From: Rhodobiaceae bacterium
GTDB taxonomy: Bacteria > Pseudomonadota > Alphaproteobacteria > Parvibaculales > Parvibaculaceae
Direction: 5' to 3'
Assembly (NCBI GenBank): GCA_021404525.1
Contig: JAAWWE010000012.1
Span: 39,942-103,941, forward strand
Length of the DNA: 64,000 nt
Translations under genes and position numbers: made by a program
The notes under the pieces: generated by a model
The model's database searches: none
The model's input: only the letters and a program-made list of their open reading frames with translations
What the model was told of the DNA's origin: nothing
Shown here: one piece after another, positions 36,030 to 44,766 of the stretch
Position numbering within the stretch: the stretch's first letter is position 1
Layout: each line of letters starts with the position of its first letter

Positions 36030-37091
36030 ATGGCCGAGTCAGCCGCGCAAAACGCAGAAACCATTGATATTCGTGAGGCCCATCGATTTGACGTTGGGCG
36101 GCTGGAGGATTTCTGTCGGTCAGAGGTTGATGGATATTCCGGCGAACTTGCCGTTCGGCAATTCTCTGGCGGTCAATCCAACCCAACTTTCATGCTCTCA
36201 GCAGGGGGCAAACGTTATGTGATGCGCAAAAAGCCTCCTGGGACACTTCTAGCAAGCGCTCATCAGGTGGATCGTGAATACCGGGTGATGAAGGCTCTTG
36301 CCGATACAGATGTGCCGGTGCCGACGATGCGCGCACTCTGCACTGACCCTGAGATCATCGGCACTGAATTCTACATCATGGATTTCCTGGATGGGCGCGT
36401 TTTACGGGACCCACAATTGCCAGGCTTCAGTGCAGAAGAACGCAGCGCTATCTATGATCAAATGAACGATGTGCTCGCGCGCCTCCATAAGGTGGACTAC
36501 AAGGCTATTGGTCTTGAAGACTATGGACGCCCGGGCAACTACTACGAGCGTCAGATTGGGCGCTGGATCAAACAGTACCGTGCGGCGGAAACAGAAACCG
36601 TTGAGCCCATGGAAGACCTGATTTCTTACCTACCAGCGCATATTCCAGCAGATGATGCGACAAGCATTGCTCACGGCGACTACCGACTTGAGAACACCAT
36701 GTTCCATGCAACCGAGCCAAAGATGATCGCTGTCCTTGATTGGGAACTCTCAACAATTGGGCACCCGCTCGCCGACCTTGCTTACAATTGCATGCTCTAT
36801 CATTTCAACAGCCCAAGTCAGGGCACCATTATGGACCTGGACTACGCGACCCTCGGCATCCCAAGCGAAGAGGCCTATGTGGACGCCTACTGCAAGCGCA
36901 CCGGGCGCGACGGGATTGAAGACTGGGATTTCTACCTTTCCTTCTCAATCTTCCGCCTCGCGTCTATCACCCAAGGCGTTTACAAGCGGGGTCTTGATGG
37001 CAATGCGAGCTCTGAGAAGGCGACACAATATGGCGATATGTGCCGACGCCTCGCTGAAACAGCCTGGAAGGTCGCGCAAAGGAACCGTTAA
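36030..37091 (+). CDS. APH-like phosphotransferase, paralogous copy 2
   Basis: A 353-residue kinase clearly related to the gene upstream: QFSGGQSNPTFML, MRKKPPGTLLASAHQVDREY, HGDYRLENTMFH and VLDWELSTIGHPLADL. It differs in the C-terminal quarter (YNCMLYHFNSPSQGTIMDLD versus YHMMQWIMPSMG) and in the N-terminus. AGGAGAGAGAT precedes the ATG. The two likely arose by tandem duplication and may serve different hydroxyacyl-CoA substrates; this is inference. Confidence 0.85.
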   Translation: MAESAAQNAETIDIREAHRFDVGRLEDFCRSEVDGYSGELAVRQFSGGQSNPTFMLSAGGKRYVMRKKPPGTLLASAHQVDREYRVMKALADTDVPVPTMRALCTDPEIIGTEFYIMDFLDGRVLRDPQLPGFSAEERSAIYDQMNDVLARLHKVDYKAIGLEDYGRPGNYYERQIGRWIKQYRAAETETVEPMEDLISYLPAHIPADDATSIAHGDYRLENTMFHATEPKMIAVLDWELSTIGHPLADLAYNCMLYHFNSPSQGTIMDLDYATLGIPSEEAYVDAYCKRTGRDGIEDWDFYLSFSIFRLASITQGVYKRGLDGNASSEKATQYGDMCRRLAETAWKVAQRNR

Positions 37092-37192
37092 CCTTTGCCT
37101 CGTTTTTAACCCTTCCTTTCCTTGAGACCCCTATCGTCGACGCAGAGAAATCCGGCTGGAGCCGGGTAAGTTTGTCGAGGGGGGGCAGTCCG

Positions 37193-39121
37193 GTGACGGA
37201 CCAGGAGCAACCAGCGGAGGGGGACAGCGCGTCACCTCACATGCGTGGGGCAAAGTTCTTTGAAGCTTTGCTCGCGAATTCTGGTGATGTGCTCACATTG
37301 CTCGACGGTCAAGGCCACTACATCTATCACAGCGCCGCCATTAGAGAGATGATGGGCATTGAACCTGAGGATGCATTGGGTTTCTTTGCCGCCGACATTG
37401 TTCACGCAGATGATCGCGACCGGGTCACCGATAGAATTCACTATTGCCTCGCCAATAGAGGTGTGAGGCTAAGCGAGAACTTCCGACTGCCACACATTGA
37501 CGGATCGTGGCGATGGGTGGAAGCAGATGTCCGAAACCTGCTCGACGACCCCGACATTCAGGGCGTCCTTGTGGTGAGCCGCGACGTGACGTCGCGCCGA
37601 CGCATAGAAGATCACTTTTCTATCGCCGAGACCACAGCCGGTTTTGGTACATATCGATGGGACAAGGGATGCGAGGCACCAGCTATCTCTCCTGCCCTCG
37701 CGCGCATGCTTGATCTACCCGAAGAGGCAGAAGAACTCTCTGACGCAGCCATGTATGAGCTCTTGCATCCTGACGATGTAGAGCGCGTCAGCACAACGTT
37801 CGCATCCCTCGAAAACGACCCCAAACCCTTCTCGCTTGCAATGCGGCTGCGGCAACAAGATGGAAGCTATCGCCATTTTGTCTCGCACGGATTCCCTGAA
37901 ATCGCCACGAACAATGAAATCATAAGTGTTGTCGGCATCATGGATGATGTCACGGAAAGTCTGAATACGGAGCTTTCTCTAAAGCGCACCGCAGAAGAAT
38001 ACAGGCTGATCGCCGACCATGCCCACGATATGTTTGCGAGACACGCACCCGATGGGCGCGTAAATTTCATCTCACCAGCCATCAAAGAAGTCCTGGGCTA
38101 CACCCCAGAAGACGCTGTCGGTCAGAAAATGATCGATTGGACACATCGCGATGACAAGGCGATGGTTGAGCAAAAGATGGAAGATCTCAGGAACGGCGCT
38201 GAGAGCGTCCTCATGACCTTCCGCTTGTGGAATGCGGATGGGAAATTCGTTTGGCTTGAAAGCACAGTCCATCGCATCAATGACGAACAGACCGGTGAGA
38301 TGATTGAAGCGATCGCCATCACCAGAGATATTTCTGAGCGCAAAGAATATGAACAGCGCCTCCTGGATGCCCGCCAAAAAGCTGAAACAGCCAACCGAAC
38401 AAAGTCGACCTTTCTCGCCAATATGAGCCATGAACTTCGTACGCCGCTCAACGCGGTCATCGGGTTCTCAGAAATTCTCAAACGAAAGATGTATGGGCCG
38501 CTAGGTGACGAGGTGTATGACGAATACGCCAATCTCATACATGAATCCGGCACGCACCTGCTTGATCTCATCAATGACATTTTGGATATGTCGAAAGTGG
38601 AAGCTGGCAAGATGGAAATCGAGCCGGAATTCATCGATATGGTTGAAATTGTCGAAACCTGCATGCGTTTTGTAGAAGCAAAATCCGAAGCTAAGAACCA
38701 GCGTATGCAGCTGAACCTGCTAACGCCGGATCTGGGTAATTCAGCCTATGCGGATGTCCGGGCGACGAAACAGATATTGATTAATCTGCTTTCCAATGCA
38801 GTAAAATTCACTGGTGAAGGCGGATCAATCAGTGTGGACCTCCAATCCCTGCCTAATGGTCTCGAGATCAGTGTTTGTGATAGTGGTGTTGGCATTGACC
38901 CTGCAGATATTCCCCGGCTTTTGAGACCCTTTGAACAGGTCGCCGATAAATCCAGCCAAGCGGAAGAAGGGTCCGGACTCGGTCTAGCGCTTACCAAATC
39001 CCTTACAGAGTTGCAGGGCGGTGCGTTCCGTCTAGAAAGCGAAAGAGGCAAAGGCACAAACGCCATTGTGACACTGCCTAGCGCCCACCCGGACCTGCAA
39101 ACAGGGTCGGCGCGCGCCTGA
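37193..39121 (+). CDS. PAS-containing sensor histidine kinase (PleC/DivJ-like)
   Basis: A 642-residue orphan kinase. Three PAS repeats (about residues 25-135, 150-260 and 270-395), a HisKA domain with FLANMSHELRTPLNAVIGFS and KRKMYGPLGDEVYDEYANLI, then HATPase_c (NLLSNAVKFTGEGGSI; SDSGVGIDP-like CDSGVGIDPADI; GSGLGLALTKS). The M[YF]GPLG run after the H-box resembles the alphaproteobacterial PleC/DivJ/PdhS kinases. No membrane segment is seen, so it is cytoplasmic. No response regulator is adjacent. The GTG at 37193 has a GAGGGGGG ribosome binding site; an upstream TTG is less likely. Confidence 0.87.
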   Translation: MTDQEQPAEGDSASPHMRGAKFFEALLANSGDVLTLLDGQGHYIYHSAAIREMMGIEPEDALGFFAADIVHADDRDRVTDRIHYCLANRGVRLSENFRLPHIDGSWRWVEADVRNLLDDPDIQGVLVVSRDVTSRRRIEDHFSIAETTAGFGTYRWDKGCEAPAISPALARMLDLPEEAEELSDAAMYELLHPDDVERVSTTFASLENDPKPFSLAMRLRQQDGSYRHFVSHGFPEIATNNEIISVVGIMDDVTESLNTELSLKRTAEEYRLIADHAHDMFARHAPDGRVNFISPAIKEVLGYTPEDAVGQKMIDWTHRDDKAMVEQKMEDLRNGAESVLMTFRLWNADGKFVWLESTVHRINDEQTGEMIEAIAITRDISERKEYEQRLLDARQKAETANRTKSTFLANMSHELRTPLNAVIGFSEILKRKMYGPLGDEVYDEYANLIHESGTHLLDLINDILDMSKVEAGKMEIEPEFIDMVEIVETCMRFVEAKSEAKNQRMQLNLLTPDLGNSAYADVRATKQILINLLSNAVKFTGEGGSISVDLQSLPNGLEISVCDSGVGIDPADIPRLLRPFEQVADKSSQAEEGSGLGLALTKSLTELQGGAFRLESERGKGTNAIVTLPSAHPDLQTGSARA

Positions 39122-39135
39122 GTTCTGGTGGGTCA

Positions 39136-39888
39136 TCAAAGCGACTGGCTGGCAGCCCAGAGCGACTCAAACAAGGTCTTTTGCACATTGGCATAGCCTG
39201 CACTCTCGATGATCAGGCCATAATTTTCCCGTTTAGATGAAATGATTGCAACCTGGTCGTCACAGACAAATGTCGTCATGAGCAAGGGCGCAGACGTTGG
39301 CGTGAACCGTACCTCTCTTAATTCGCTCTCGCTTGCCCCCCAAATGTCGTCAACATCTTCGCTGGCGGACCTGATAACGCGGAGCGTTTTTCCTGCCTCA
39401 ACGCGCTTTGTTACAAAACGGGCAAGCTCTTCGCGTCCAGGAAACTGAAGCAGCTCTTTCATGGAGAGCATCCCACATAGCGTATCTGTCTGCGCCGTCA
39501 GCACGGCATTCAGAACCGTTCGAATACCTTCCATGCCCTCATAGAGTCGAAATCGGGGACCGTTTTGTCCGCCAACATATATTGACCGCAGCTCTGGGAG
39601 CACGTCCGACAAGGCGGAGCGCCTATCGTCCAAGTTTCGCAGCAGGACGTCCGGATCCTCCGCAACGACATGGGTGCGCCCGCCTTTCTGAAGAAGCGTA
39701 ATCACCCCTTCCTCTGATAGTTTCTCGACAAGAGAATAAGCCGTCGTGCGGGTAACGCCGCAGTGTCGAGCAATCTCCTGAACGCTTGCTGCTCCGAGTT
39801 GAAGCGAGGCGAGATAAAAGCGCGCCCTCTTTCCTGTCATCCCGATCCGCGCGAGCGCACTTTCCATATTGTCGATTTTTTCCGACAA
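39136..39888 (-). CDS. TrmB-like helix-turn-helix transcriptional regulator
   Basis: A regulator of about 250 residues. ARFYLASLQLGAASVQEIARHCGVTRTTAYSLVEKLSEEGVI in part gives a winged HTH of the TrmB/sugar-specific type (similar to PF01978); the C-terminal half (FRLYEGMEGIRTVLNAVL, TFVCDDQVAIISSKRENYGLIIES in part) is the ligand-binding domain. AAGGAGG lies five bases before a TTG at 39888, a far better start than the GTG at 39906 or ATG 39867. A 9-bp inverted repeat spans this start. It is divergent from a small membrane protein, its likely target. Ligand unknown. Confidence 0.8.
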   Translation of the reverse strand: MSEKIDNMESALARIGMTGKRARFYLASLQLGAASVQEIARHCGVTRTTAYSLVEKLSEEGVITLLQKGGRTHVVAEDPDVLLRNLDDRRSALSDVLPELRSIYVGGQNGPRFRLYEGMEGIRTVLNAVLTAQTDTLCGMLSMKELLQFPGREELARFVTKRVEAGKTLRVIRSASEDVDDIWGASESELREVRFTPTSAPLLMTTFVCDDQVAIISSKRENYGLIIESAGYANVQKTLFESLWAASQSL

Positions 39889-39891
39889 TAT
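39866..39891. promoter_or_regulatory. Inverted repeat spanning the TrmB-like start codon
   Basis: ATATTGTCG (39866-39874) and CGACAATAT (39883-39891) are perfect inverted arms, 8 bp apart, with an ATTTTTTC spacer. On the mRNA it can form a hairpin covering the TTG start (39888-39886). Either an autoregulatory operator or an RNA element that sequesters the start. A similar sequence occurs at 39975-39993. Confidence 0.6.
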
Positions 39892-39974
39892 TTCCTCCTT
39901 CGTCACCTATTGACTCGTCCGAGCTCTATTTCCTATGTATTTATTACCACTAATTTCCCGATAGATCCGGACTT

Positions 39975-39993
39975 TTGTCTGATTTTTTCGACA
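39975..39993. promoter_or_regulatory. Second copy of the TTGTC...GATTTTTTC...GACA element
   Basis: TTGTC (39975-39979), T, GATTTTTTC and GACA (to 39993) repeats the core of the element at 39866-39891, with arms TGTC/GACA. It lies 15 bp before the ATG of the divergent membrane-protein gene. Both copies flank the AT-rich divergent promoter, as expected of a shared regulator site. Confidence 0.55.
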
Positions 39994-40007
39994 TCATGGA
40001 GTTCTTC

Positions 40008-40388
40008 ATGCAAAACATTCTCGTAACATCTGGCCTGCTACAGGTGACTTTTGGTGTTCTGCTGGGCTGGGTGATGGTTCGTCTTCAAACAGGCGCAGAG
40101 AGTGTCGGCCCACTCGTCAATGCGCGACGGGTGCTGCAATGTCACCTGGACAATATCTTTATGGGGATTTTGCAGATGGTGATCGCCACTGTCTTCCCGG
40201 CTCTGCCGGTTGTGGCGGGCTGGCTGCTCTTGGCAGGCTCTTGGGCGAACCCTCAACTTTTTATGTACCAGGCAACCGTGAAAGGCCCTGGACAAGATCT
40301 ACCAGGCATTCGGTCAATGGCCGCTGTTTCCTTCAGCGTCATTACCGTCGCCTATCTCTGGCTTGTGGTGGCCTGGGTGAGCGCTTAA
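40008..40388 (+). CDS. Small membrane protein, possibly styrene-oxide isomerase/HAB-mutase-like
   Basis: A 126-residue protein with about four hydrophobic helices. RRVLQCHLDNIFMGILQMVIA, TVFPALP and LLLAGSWANPQLFMYQ recall StyC-type isomerases, in which a helix-2 histidine binds heme b, followed by an Asn/Gly and a later W-[SA]-N; here CHLDN and SWAN lie at comparable spacing. This is a tentative match by eye. Start ATG 40008 is preceded by GGAG at 6-nt spacing; a longer frame from a TTG at 39975 exists but overlaps the putative operator. Divergent from the TrmB-like gene. Confidence 0.65.
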   Translation: MQNILVTSGLLQVTFGVLLGWVMVRLQTGAESVGPLVNARRVLQCHLDNIFMGILQMVIATVFPALPVVAGWLLLAGSWANPQLFMYQATVKGPGQDLPGIRSMAAVSFSVITVAYLWLVVAWVSA

Positions 40389-40422
40389 AGCCTTACGGAG
40401 AAGAACGTTCTCTCGCTAAAAA

Positions 40423-41100
40423 CTACTCTGCAGGTTGTTTTTGTGGCTCTGTCTTTGGACCCATCATTTTGGCAAACGCCTCTTCGAGCTCATCTACCAC
40501 GCGGGCAACTGCCGGATCCTCCAGGGTCTTTGTGAAATAGTTGTGGATGATCGGCGTCTCACACAAAACACATTCACGGCCAAAGAGCGGCGTGATGTTG
40601 GATGCGAAAAACAACATGGGCACAAGCGTGCAATCTGCGAGACTGAGTTTGTCGCCGACTGCATATTTTGATCCGTCGACATAATGCGCCAGCCAGGCCA
40701 TGGCCTTATCCAGCTCACCAAACATGTATTGAACCAGCTTAGGGTCGCGCCCCTGGGGGTTTACCTGCCCAAAAAGCTTGCCCAGAGGCATCATGAGATA
40801 GAGATCGCCAAGCCGCGACAGAAGCCGGACCTGCGCTCGCTCAGCTGGGTCGCTTGGCAGAAGAGGCACGTCAGCCTCCACTTCTTCCAAATATTCAGCG
40901 ATGACCTGGGATTCGGGCAAAATCAGCCCATCGACATCGAGTACGGGCACTTTTTTGAGCGGTGTCAGGCTTGCAAACTCTTCCGGACTGAGGGTCTCAA
41001 ACGGACTGACAGCCTCGAATTCGAGACCTTTTGCGTACATTTGCATGCGACATCTGGCTGAATAAGGCGACAGCTGCGCGTTGTAGAGTTTGTATGCCAT
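40423..41100 (-). CDS. Glutathione S-transferase family protein
   Basis: A 225-residue cytosolic GST. The thioredoxin-like N-domain starts MAYKLYNAQLSPYSARCRMQ and shows PLKKVPVLDVDGLILPESQVIAEYLEE in part, which contains the cis-Pro (V-P) and the E-S glutathione contact. The C-domain has YAVGDKLSLADCTLVPMLF, the N-capping S-x-A-D box. A Ser in SPYS rather than Tyr/Cys is the likely catalytic residue. The substrate is unknown. It is convergent with the membrane-protein gene and follows ACAD in the same direction after a terminator. Confidence 0.88.
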   Translation of the reverse strand: MAYKLYNAQLSPYSARCRMQMYAKGLEFEAVSPFETLSPEEFASLTPLKKVPVLDVDGLILPESQVIAEYLEEVEADVPLLPSDPAERAQVRLLSRLGDLYLMMPLGKLFGQVNPQGRDPKLVQYMFGELDKAMAWLAHYVDGSKYAVGDKLSLADCTLVPMLFFASNITPLFGRECVLCETPIIHNYFTKTLEDPAVARVVDELEEAFAKMMGPKTEPQKQPAE

Positions 41101-41142
41101 TTCTTCCTCCCGTCCCCGATTGCCAATATGGGGGGTGCCAAT

Positions 41143-41181
41143 GAAAAAGGCGGCCGTAACCCCATGTGGAGCCGACCGCCT
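41143..41181 (-). terminator. Terminator downstream of the acyl-CoA dehydrogenase gene
   Basis: On the minus strand AGGCGG ... CCGCCT with GG/CC-rich inner pairing is followed by TTTTTC. It lies about 40 bases past the ACAD stop and upstream of the GST start, separating the two. Confidence 0.65.
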
Positions 41182-41219
41182 GATTCTTCAAGGCCTTAAA
41201 GACATTTGTGAAGGGCCGA

Positions 41220-42458
41220 TTACTCGGCCGCTGCCTTTAACTGTTCCTTATGCTTGCGAAATTCCAATTTCGCGATGGTCCGTGCATGGACTTCATCTGG
41301 ACCATCTGCCAGACGCAATGTCCGCATTCCGGAGTACATTTTGGCAAGGCCAAAGTCAGACGTCACACCGCCGCCACCGTGTGCCTGGATGGCATCATCG
41401 ATGATTTGCAGTGCAATATTAGGCGCATGCACCTTGATCATGGCGATCTCAGCGCGGGCAACCTTGTTGCCAACTGTGTCCATCATGTAAGCCGCTTTAA
41501 GCGTCAGCAGACGGGCACACTCGATATCGATCCGTGCACGTGCAATCCGCTCTTCCCATACTGAATGCTCCGCAACAGTTTTGCCGAAGGCTGTACGAGA
41601 GAGAAGTCGCTGACACATTTTTTCAAGCGCACGTTCTGCGACACCGATGGTGCGCATGCAGTGGTGAATACGGCCAGGGCCAAGCCGGCCTTGCGAGATT
41701 TCAAAGCCACGCCCTTCGCCCAGAACAATGTTCTCAGCAGGTACGCGGACGTCTTTCAGGATCACTTCCGCATGGCCATGCGGTGCATCGTCATAGCCGA
41801 ATACTGGCAGCATGCGGACAACTTCAACGCCTGGCGCATCCATTGGAACGATGATCTGAGACTGCTGACGATACAAATCCGCATCCGGATCGGTTTTCCC
41901 CATGACAATCGCAACAACGCAGCGTGGGTCACCAACGCCCGACGACCACCATTTGCGGCCATTGATGACATATTCGTCACCATCGCGCTCAATCCGGGTT
42001 TCAATGTTTGTCGCATCTGATGAGGCAACAAGCGGCTCTGTCATCAGGAAGGCAGAGCGGAATTTGCCGTCGAGAAGCGGCTGAAGGTATTTTTCCTTCA
42101 GGCCTTCGCTTGCATACCGCTCAAACACTTCCATGTTGCCTGTGTCTGGTGCGGAGCAATTGAACACTTCCGATGCCCAGCCAACGCGGCCCATGATTTC
42201 GCAGAGAGGGGCATATTCCAGGTTGGTCAGACCGCCGCCGAGTTCAGATTCCGGCAGGAACAGGTTCCAAAGCCCCGCTTCCTTCGCCTTTGGCTTCAGG
42301 TCTTCCAGGATCTGCGGGACCTGCCAAGGGTTACCTTCCGCGCGGAAAGCATCCATTTGCTCGTTATAGGTCTTCTCATTTGGATAGATGTGCTGATCCA
42401 TGAACGCTTCCAGGCGATCAATCAGCTCACGTGTCTTGTCTGAATAGGCAAAATCCAT
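41220..42458 (-). CDS. Acyl-CoA dehydrogenase (ACAD11-like)
   Basis: A 412-residue flavoenzyme of the ACAD family. [19 protein letters not shown] (FAD-binding), [24 protein letters not shown] in part, [20 protein letters not shown] and [34 protein letters not shown] in part carry the usual ACAD blocks; the last DGPDEVH motif is typical of the ACAD10/11-like group. Together with the APH-like kinases it would fit degradation of hydroxylated acyl-CoAs. ATG 42458 is chosen because AAAGGA precedes it at 6 nt. In mammals the two activities are fused. Confidence 0.9.
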   Translation of the reverse strand: MDFAYSDKTRELIDRLEAFMDQHIYPNEKTYNEQMDAFRAEGNPWQVPQILEDLKPKAKEAGLWNLFLPESELGGGLTNLEYAPLCEIMGRVGWASEVFNCSAPDTGNMEVFERYASEGLKEKYLQPLLDGKFRSAFLMTEPLVASSDATNIETRIERDGDEYVINGRKWWSSGVGDPRCVVAIVMGKTDPDADLYRQQSQIIVPMDAPGVEVVRMLPVFGYDDAPHGHAEVILKDVRVPAENIVLGEGRGFEISQGRLGPGRIHHCMRTIGVAERALEKMCQRLLSRTAFGKTVAEHSVWEERIARARIDIECARLLTLKAAYMMDTVGNKVARAEIAMIKVHAPNIALQIIDDAIQAHGGGGVTSDFGLAKMYSGMRTLRLADGPDEVHARTIAKLEFRKHKEQLKAAAE

Positions 42459-42615
42459 CGGATTTCCTTTCATGTTCTTATGATGTTCTTTGGGAGACCT
42501 TTGGCTGGCCCCCCGGTTCCAATACCAATGCGGGCATATTAGCTCTTTGCCCCTCCGGAATCACGCAAAAGAGTCTTGTGAGCGCGTCTAAGTGGGTGAG
42601 CTATTTGGTCGCTAG

Positions 42616-43080
42616 TCAGCTTCGGCGGGCGGCGAAAAACTGCCTCAAAAGGTCGCTGGCGGGCGCTTCGGACAATCCGCCATAGACATCAGGCGCATGG
42701 TGGCAGGTGGGTTGGTGGAAAAAACACGGGCCATTGTCTACCGCGCCGCCTTTTGGGTCCTCGGCGCCATAATAGACACGCCTCAACCTTGCAAACGAGA
42801 TGGCGCCAGCGCACATGGCGCAGGGCTCCAACGTGACATAGAGATCGCAATCGATCAGCCGCTCGCTTCCCAGATGTGCAGCTGCTTCCCGAATGGCCAG
42901 CACCTCAGCGTGGGCGGTTGGGTCTTTGAGCTCCACAATCCGGTTCCCGGTTTCGGCCAAAACCTCGCCGTCAGCGCTGACAATCACCGCGCCGACAGGC
43001 ACTTCGCCGCGCTTCGCCGCAGCCTCTGCCTCTTTCAAGGCCAGCTCCATGGGCGCGTCTATGGTCTCGTTTCCACTCAT
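42616..43080 (-). CDS. tadA: tRNA adenosine(34) deaminase
   Basis: A 154-residue zinc deaminase that converts A34 of tRNA-Arg to inosine. DPTAHAEVLAIREAA gives the HAE motif and VTLEPCAMCAGAISFARL the PCxxC motif; GAEDPKGGAVDNG and a C-terminal CHHAPDVYGG complete the TadA pattern. The ATG at 43080 follows AGGG at 7 nt. It is divergent from the pseudouridine synthase gene, and the three genes tadA, rluB-type and rsmD are adjacent in many alphaproteobacteria. Confidence 0.93.
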   Translation of the reverse strand: MSGNETIDAPMELALKEAEAAAKRGEVPVGAVIVSADGEVLAETGNRIVELKDPTAHAEVLAIREAAAHLGSERLIDCDLYVTLEPCAMCAGAISFARLRRVYYGAEDPKGGAVDNGPCFFHQPTCHHAPDVYGGLSEAPASDLLRQFFAARRS

Positions 43081-43142
43081 GGCCGGACCCTGCCGCGTCG
43101 GCTCACCAGTCGTCAAGCTTTCCAGCCTGCCCGTGCAATGCT

Positions 43143-44165
43143 ATGCACCCTCTCATGACGGACAAAGCTCCCCCATCAGATGAAACGACGGCAGCGGCAA
43201 CAACACCGCAGGGCGACCGGATCGCCAAAGTGCTGGCACGCGCCGGTGTCTGCTCCCGGCGCGATGCAGAGCGGATGATTGAGGCTGGCCGCATCACCGT
43301 GAATGGGGTGGTGCTGACAAGCCCGGCTCTTAATGTCACCCCCAAAGACAAGATTCTGGTCGACGGGAAACCGCTGCCAACAAAAGAGCCAACGCGTCTC
43401 TGGCGCTATCACAAGGAACGCGGAAAAGTTACCACTGCCCGCGACCCGGAAGGCCGCCCCACGGTCTTTGACGCCCTGCCAGAAGATCTTCCCCGGGTGA
43501 TCAGCATTGGGCGGCTTGATGTGAATACGGAAGGGTTGCTGCTTCTCACCAACGATGGGGAGCTTGCGCGAAAGTTGGAACTGCCTTCCACGGGATGGGC
43601 CCGGCGCTACCGGGTGCGTGCACACGGGCGGACAGACCAGGCCAAACTTGATGCGCTTCAAAAAGGAATTGAGGTTGACGGCATTCGCTATGGCCCCATT
43701 CAGGCGCGCCTTGAACGGGAGCAAGGCGCCAATGTCTGGATTTCCATGACCCTTCGCGAAGGAAAAAACCGGGAAATCAAGCGGGTGCTTGAAAAGCTTG
43801 GCCTTGATGTGAACCGGCTCATCCGAACTTCCTACGGTCCGTTTCAACTGGGCGACCTGAAAGAAGGTGTTGTTCAGGAAGTGCCTGAGCGCATCCTGAT
43901 GGACCAGCTTGGCGAAACGGATCGTCAGAAAAATGCGGACCAAACCGGTCGCGCAAAGAAAAAATCGACCGACAGGAAAACACCTGGCGCCCGAAATGGT
44001 GGCAAGAAGTCGTTTGGCAACAAAGCGCCGGGCAAGGGTTCATCAAAAAAGACCAGCATGACGAAGAAGAGCGGCTCCAGACCAGGTTCGAAGCCCGGAT
44101 CGAGACCAGGCGCAAAATCAGGGCCCAAGACAGGAACAGGAAAGAATGCGGATCGTCGGCGGTGA
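43143..44165 (+). CDS. Pseudouridine synthase RluB/RsuA family
   Basis: A 340-residue RNA pseudouridine synthase. An S4 domain (DRIAKVLARAGVCSRRDAER, GRITVNGVV) precedes the catalytic domain with ISIGRLDVNTEGLLLLTNDGEL (GRLD, catalytic Asp) and REGKNREIKRVLEKLGLDVNRL. The last 80 residues are a low-complexity basic tail rich in Lys, Gly, Ser and Pro with GSRPGSKP-type repeats, seen in some alphaproteobacterial relatives. Position, in 23S or 16S rRNA, is not certain. It may start at 43155 instead. The following rsmD overlaps the tail. Confidence 0.9.
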   Translation: MHPLMTDKAPPSDETTAAATTPQGDRIAKVLARAGVCSRRDAERMIEAGRITVNGVVLTSPALNVTPKDKILVDGKPLPTKEPTRLWRYHKERGKVTTARDPEGRPTVFDALPEDLPRVISIGRLDVNTEGLLLLTNDGELARKLELPSTGWARRYRVRAHGRTDQAKLDALQKGIEVDGIRYGPIQARLEREQGANVWISMTLREGKNREIKRVLEKLGLDVNRLIRTSYGPFQLGDLKEGVVQEVPERILMDQLGETDRQKNADQTGRAKKKSTDRKTPGARNGGKKSFGNKAPGKGSSKKTSMTKKSGSRPGSKPGSRPGAKSGPKTGTGKNADRRR

Positions 44166-44715
44166 GTTGAGAGGCCGGAAGCTCCAGAACCCGACCGATG
44201 ACCGGGTTCGCCCGACAAGCGACCGCATTCGCGAGGCGCTTTTCAATGTTCTGGCGCATGGGAACTTCGGGGCATTCACGCTTCAGAACGCCCGCGTGCT
44301 GGACCTCTTTGCGGGAACAGGCGCGCTCGGGCTTGAGGCTCTCTCCAGGGGTGCTTCCTTCACCCTCTTTGTGGATGACCACACAGCCTCTCGTGGGCTC
44401 ATCCGAACCAATGCGGAAGATCTTGGGGTCACCGGACGCATCAAGCTTTACAAGCGTGACGCGACAAAGCTCGGGCCAAGGCCAGCGAGCGCTGGCCCTG
44501 CCTTCAACCTTGTCTTTGCGGACCCGCCCTATGGCAAAGGCCTGGGTGAGAAAGCGCTTGTCGCCGCGATTGACGGAGATTGGATCGCACCAGACGCCCT
44601 CATCGTCCTCGAAGAAGATCGCGACCAAGAGGTTCCAATCCCACAAGGCTTTGTGGAAGTTGATCGGCGAACCTATGCCACAACCCAGATTGTGCTGATG
44701 CAGCTGACCACTTAA
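44146..44715 (+). CDS. rsmD: 16S rRNA (guanine-966-N2)-methyltransferase
   Basis: A 189-residue methyltransferase. VLDLFAGTGALGLEALSRGA binds SAM and LVFADPPYGKGLGEKAL carries the DPPY motif of N2-guanine methyltransferases. The start MRIVGGELRGRKLQNP is characteristic of RsmD, so the overlap of 20 bp with the preceding pseudouridine synthase gene is likely real. RsmD methylates G966 of 16S rRNA; it may be coupled to the upstream gene. Confidence 0.94.
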   Translation: MRIVGGELRGRKLQNPTDDRVRPTSDRIREALFNVLAHGNFGAFTLQNARVLDLFAGTGALGLEALSRGASFTLFVDDHTASRGLIRTNAEDLGVTGRIKLYKRDATKLGPRPASAGPAFNLVFADPPYGKGLGEKALVAAIDGDWIAPDALIVLEEDRDQEVPIPQGFVEVDRRTYATTQIVLMQLTT

Positions 44716-44766
44716 TCCATCTGCGTTCCTCACGCGTATAGTGACCCAAAGCAAGTGAGGGTTTCC

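Noticed and set aside
40399..40415. AGAACGTTCT dyad between the membrane protein and GST genes
   Set aside because: Stem too short, and no T-tract convincing enough for a terminator.
42459..42615. A gap between acyl-CoA dehydrogenase and tadA searched for a small RNA or gene
   Set aside because: No ribosome binding site, hairpin or conserved-looking frame was seen.
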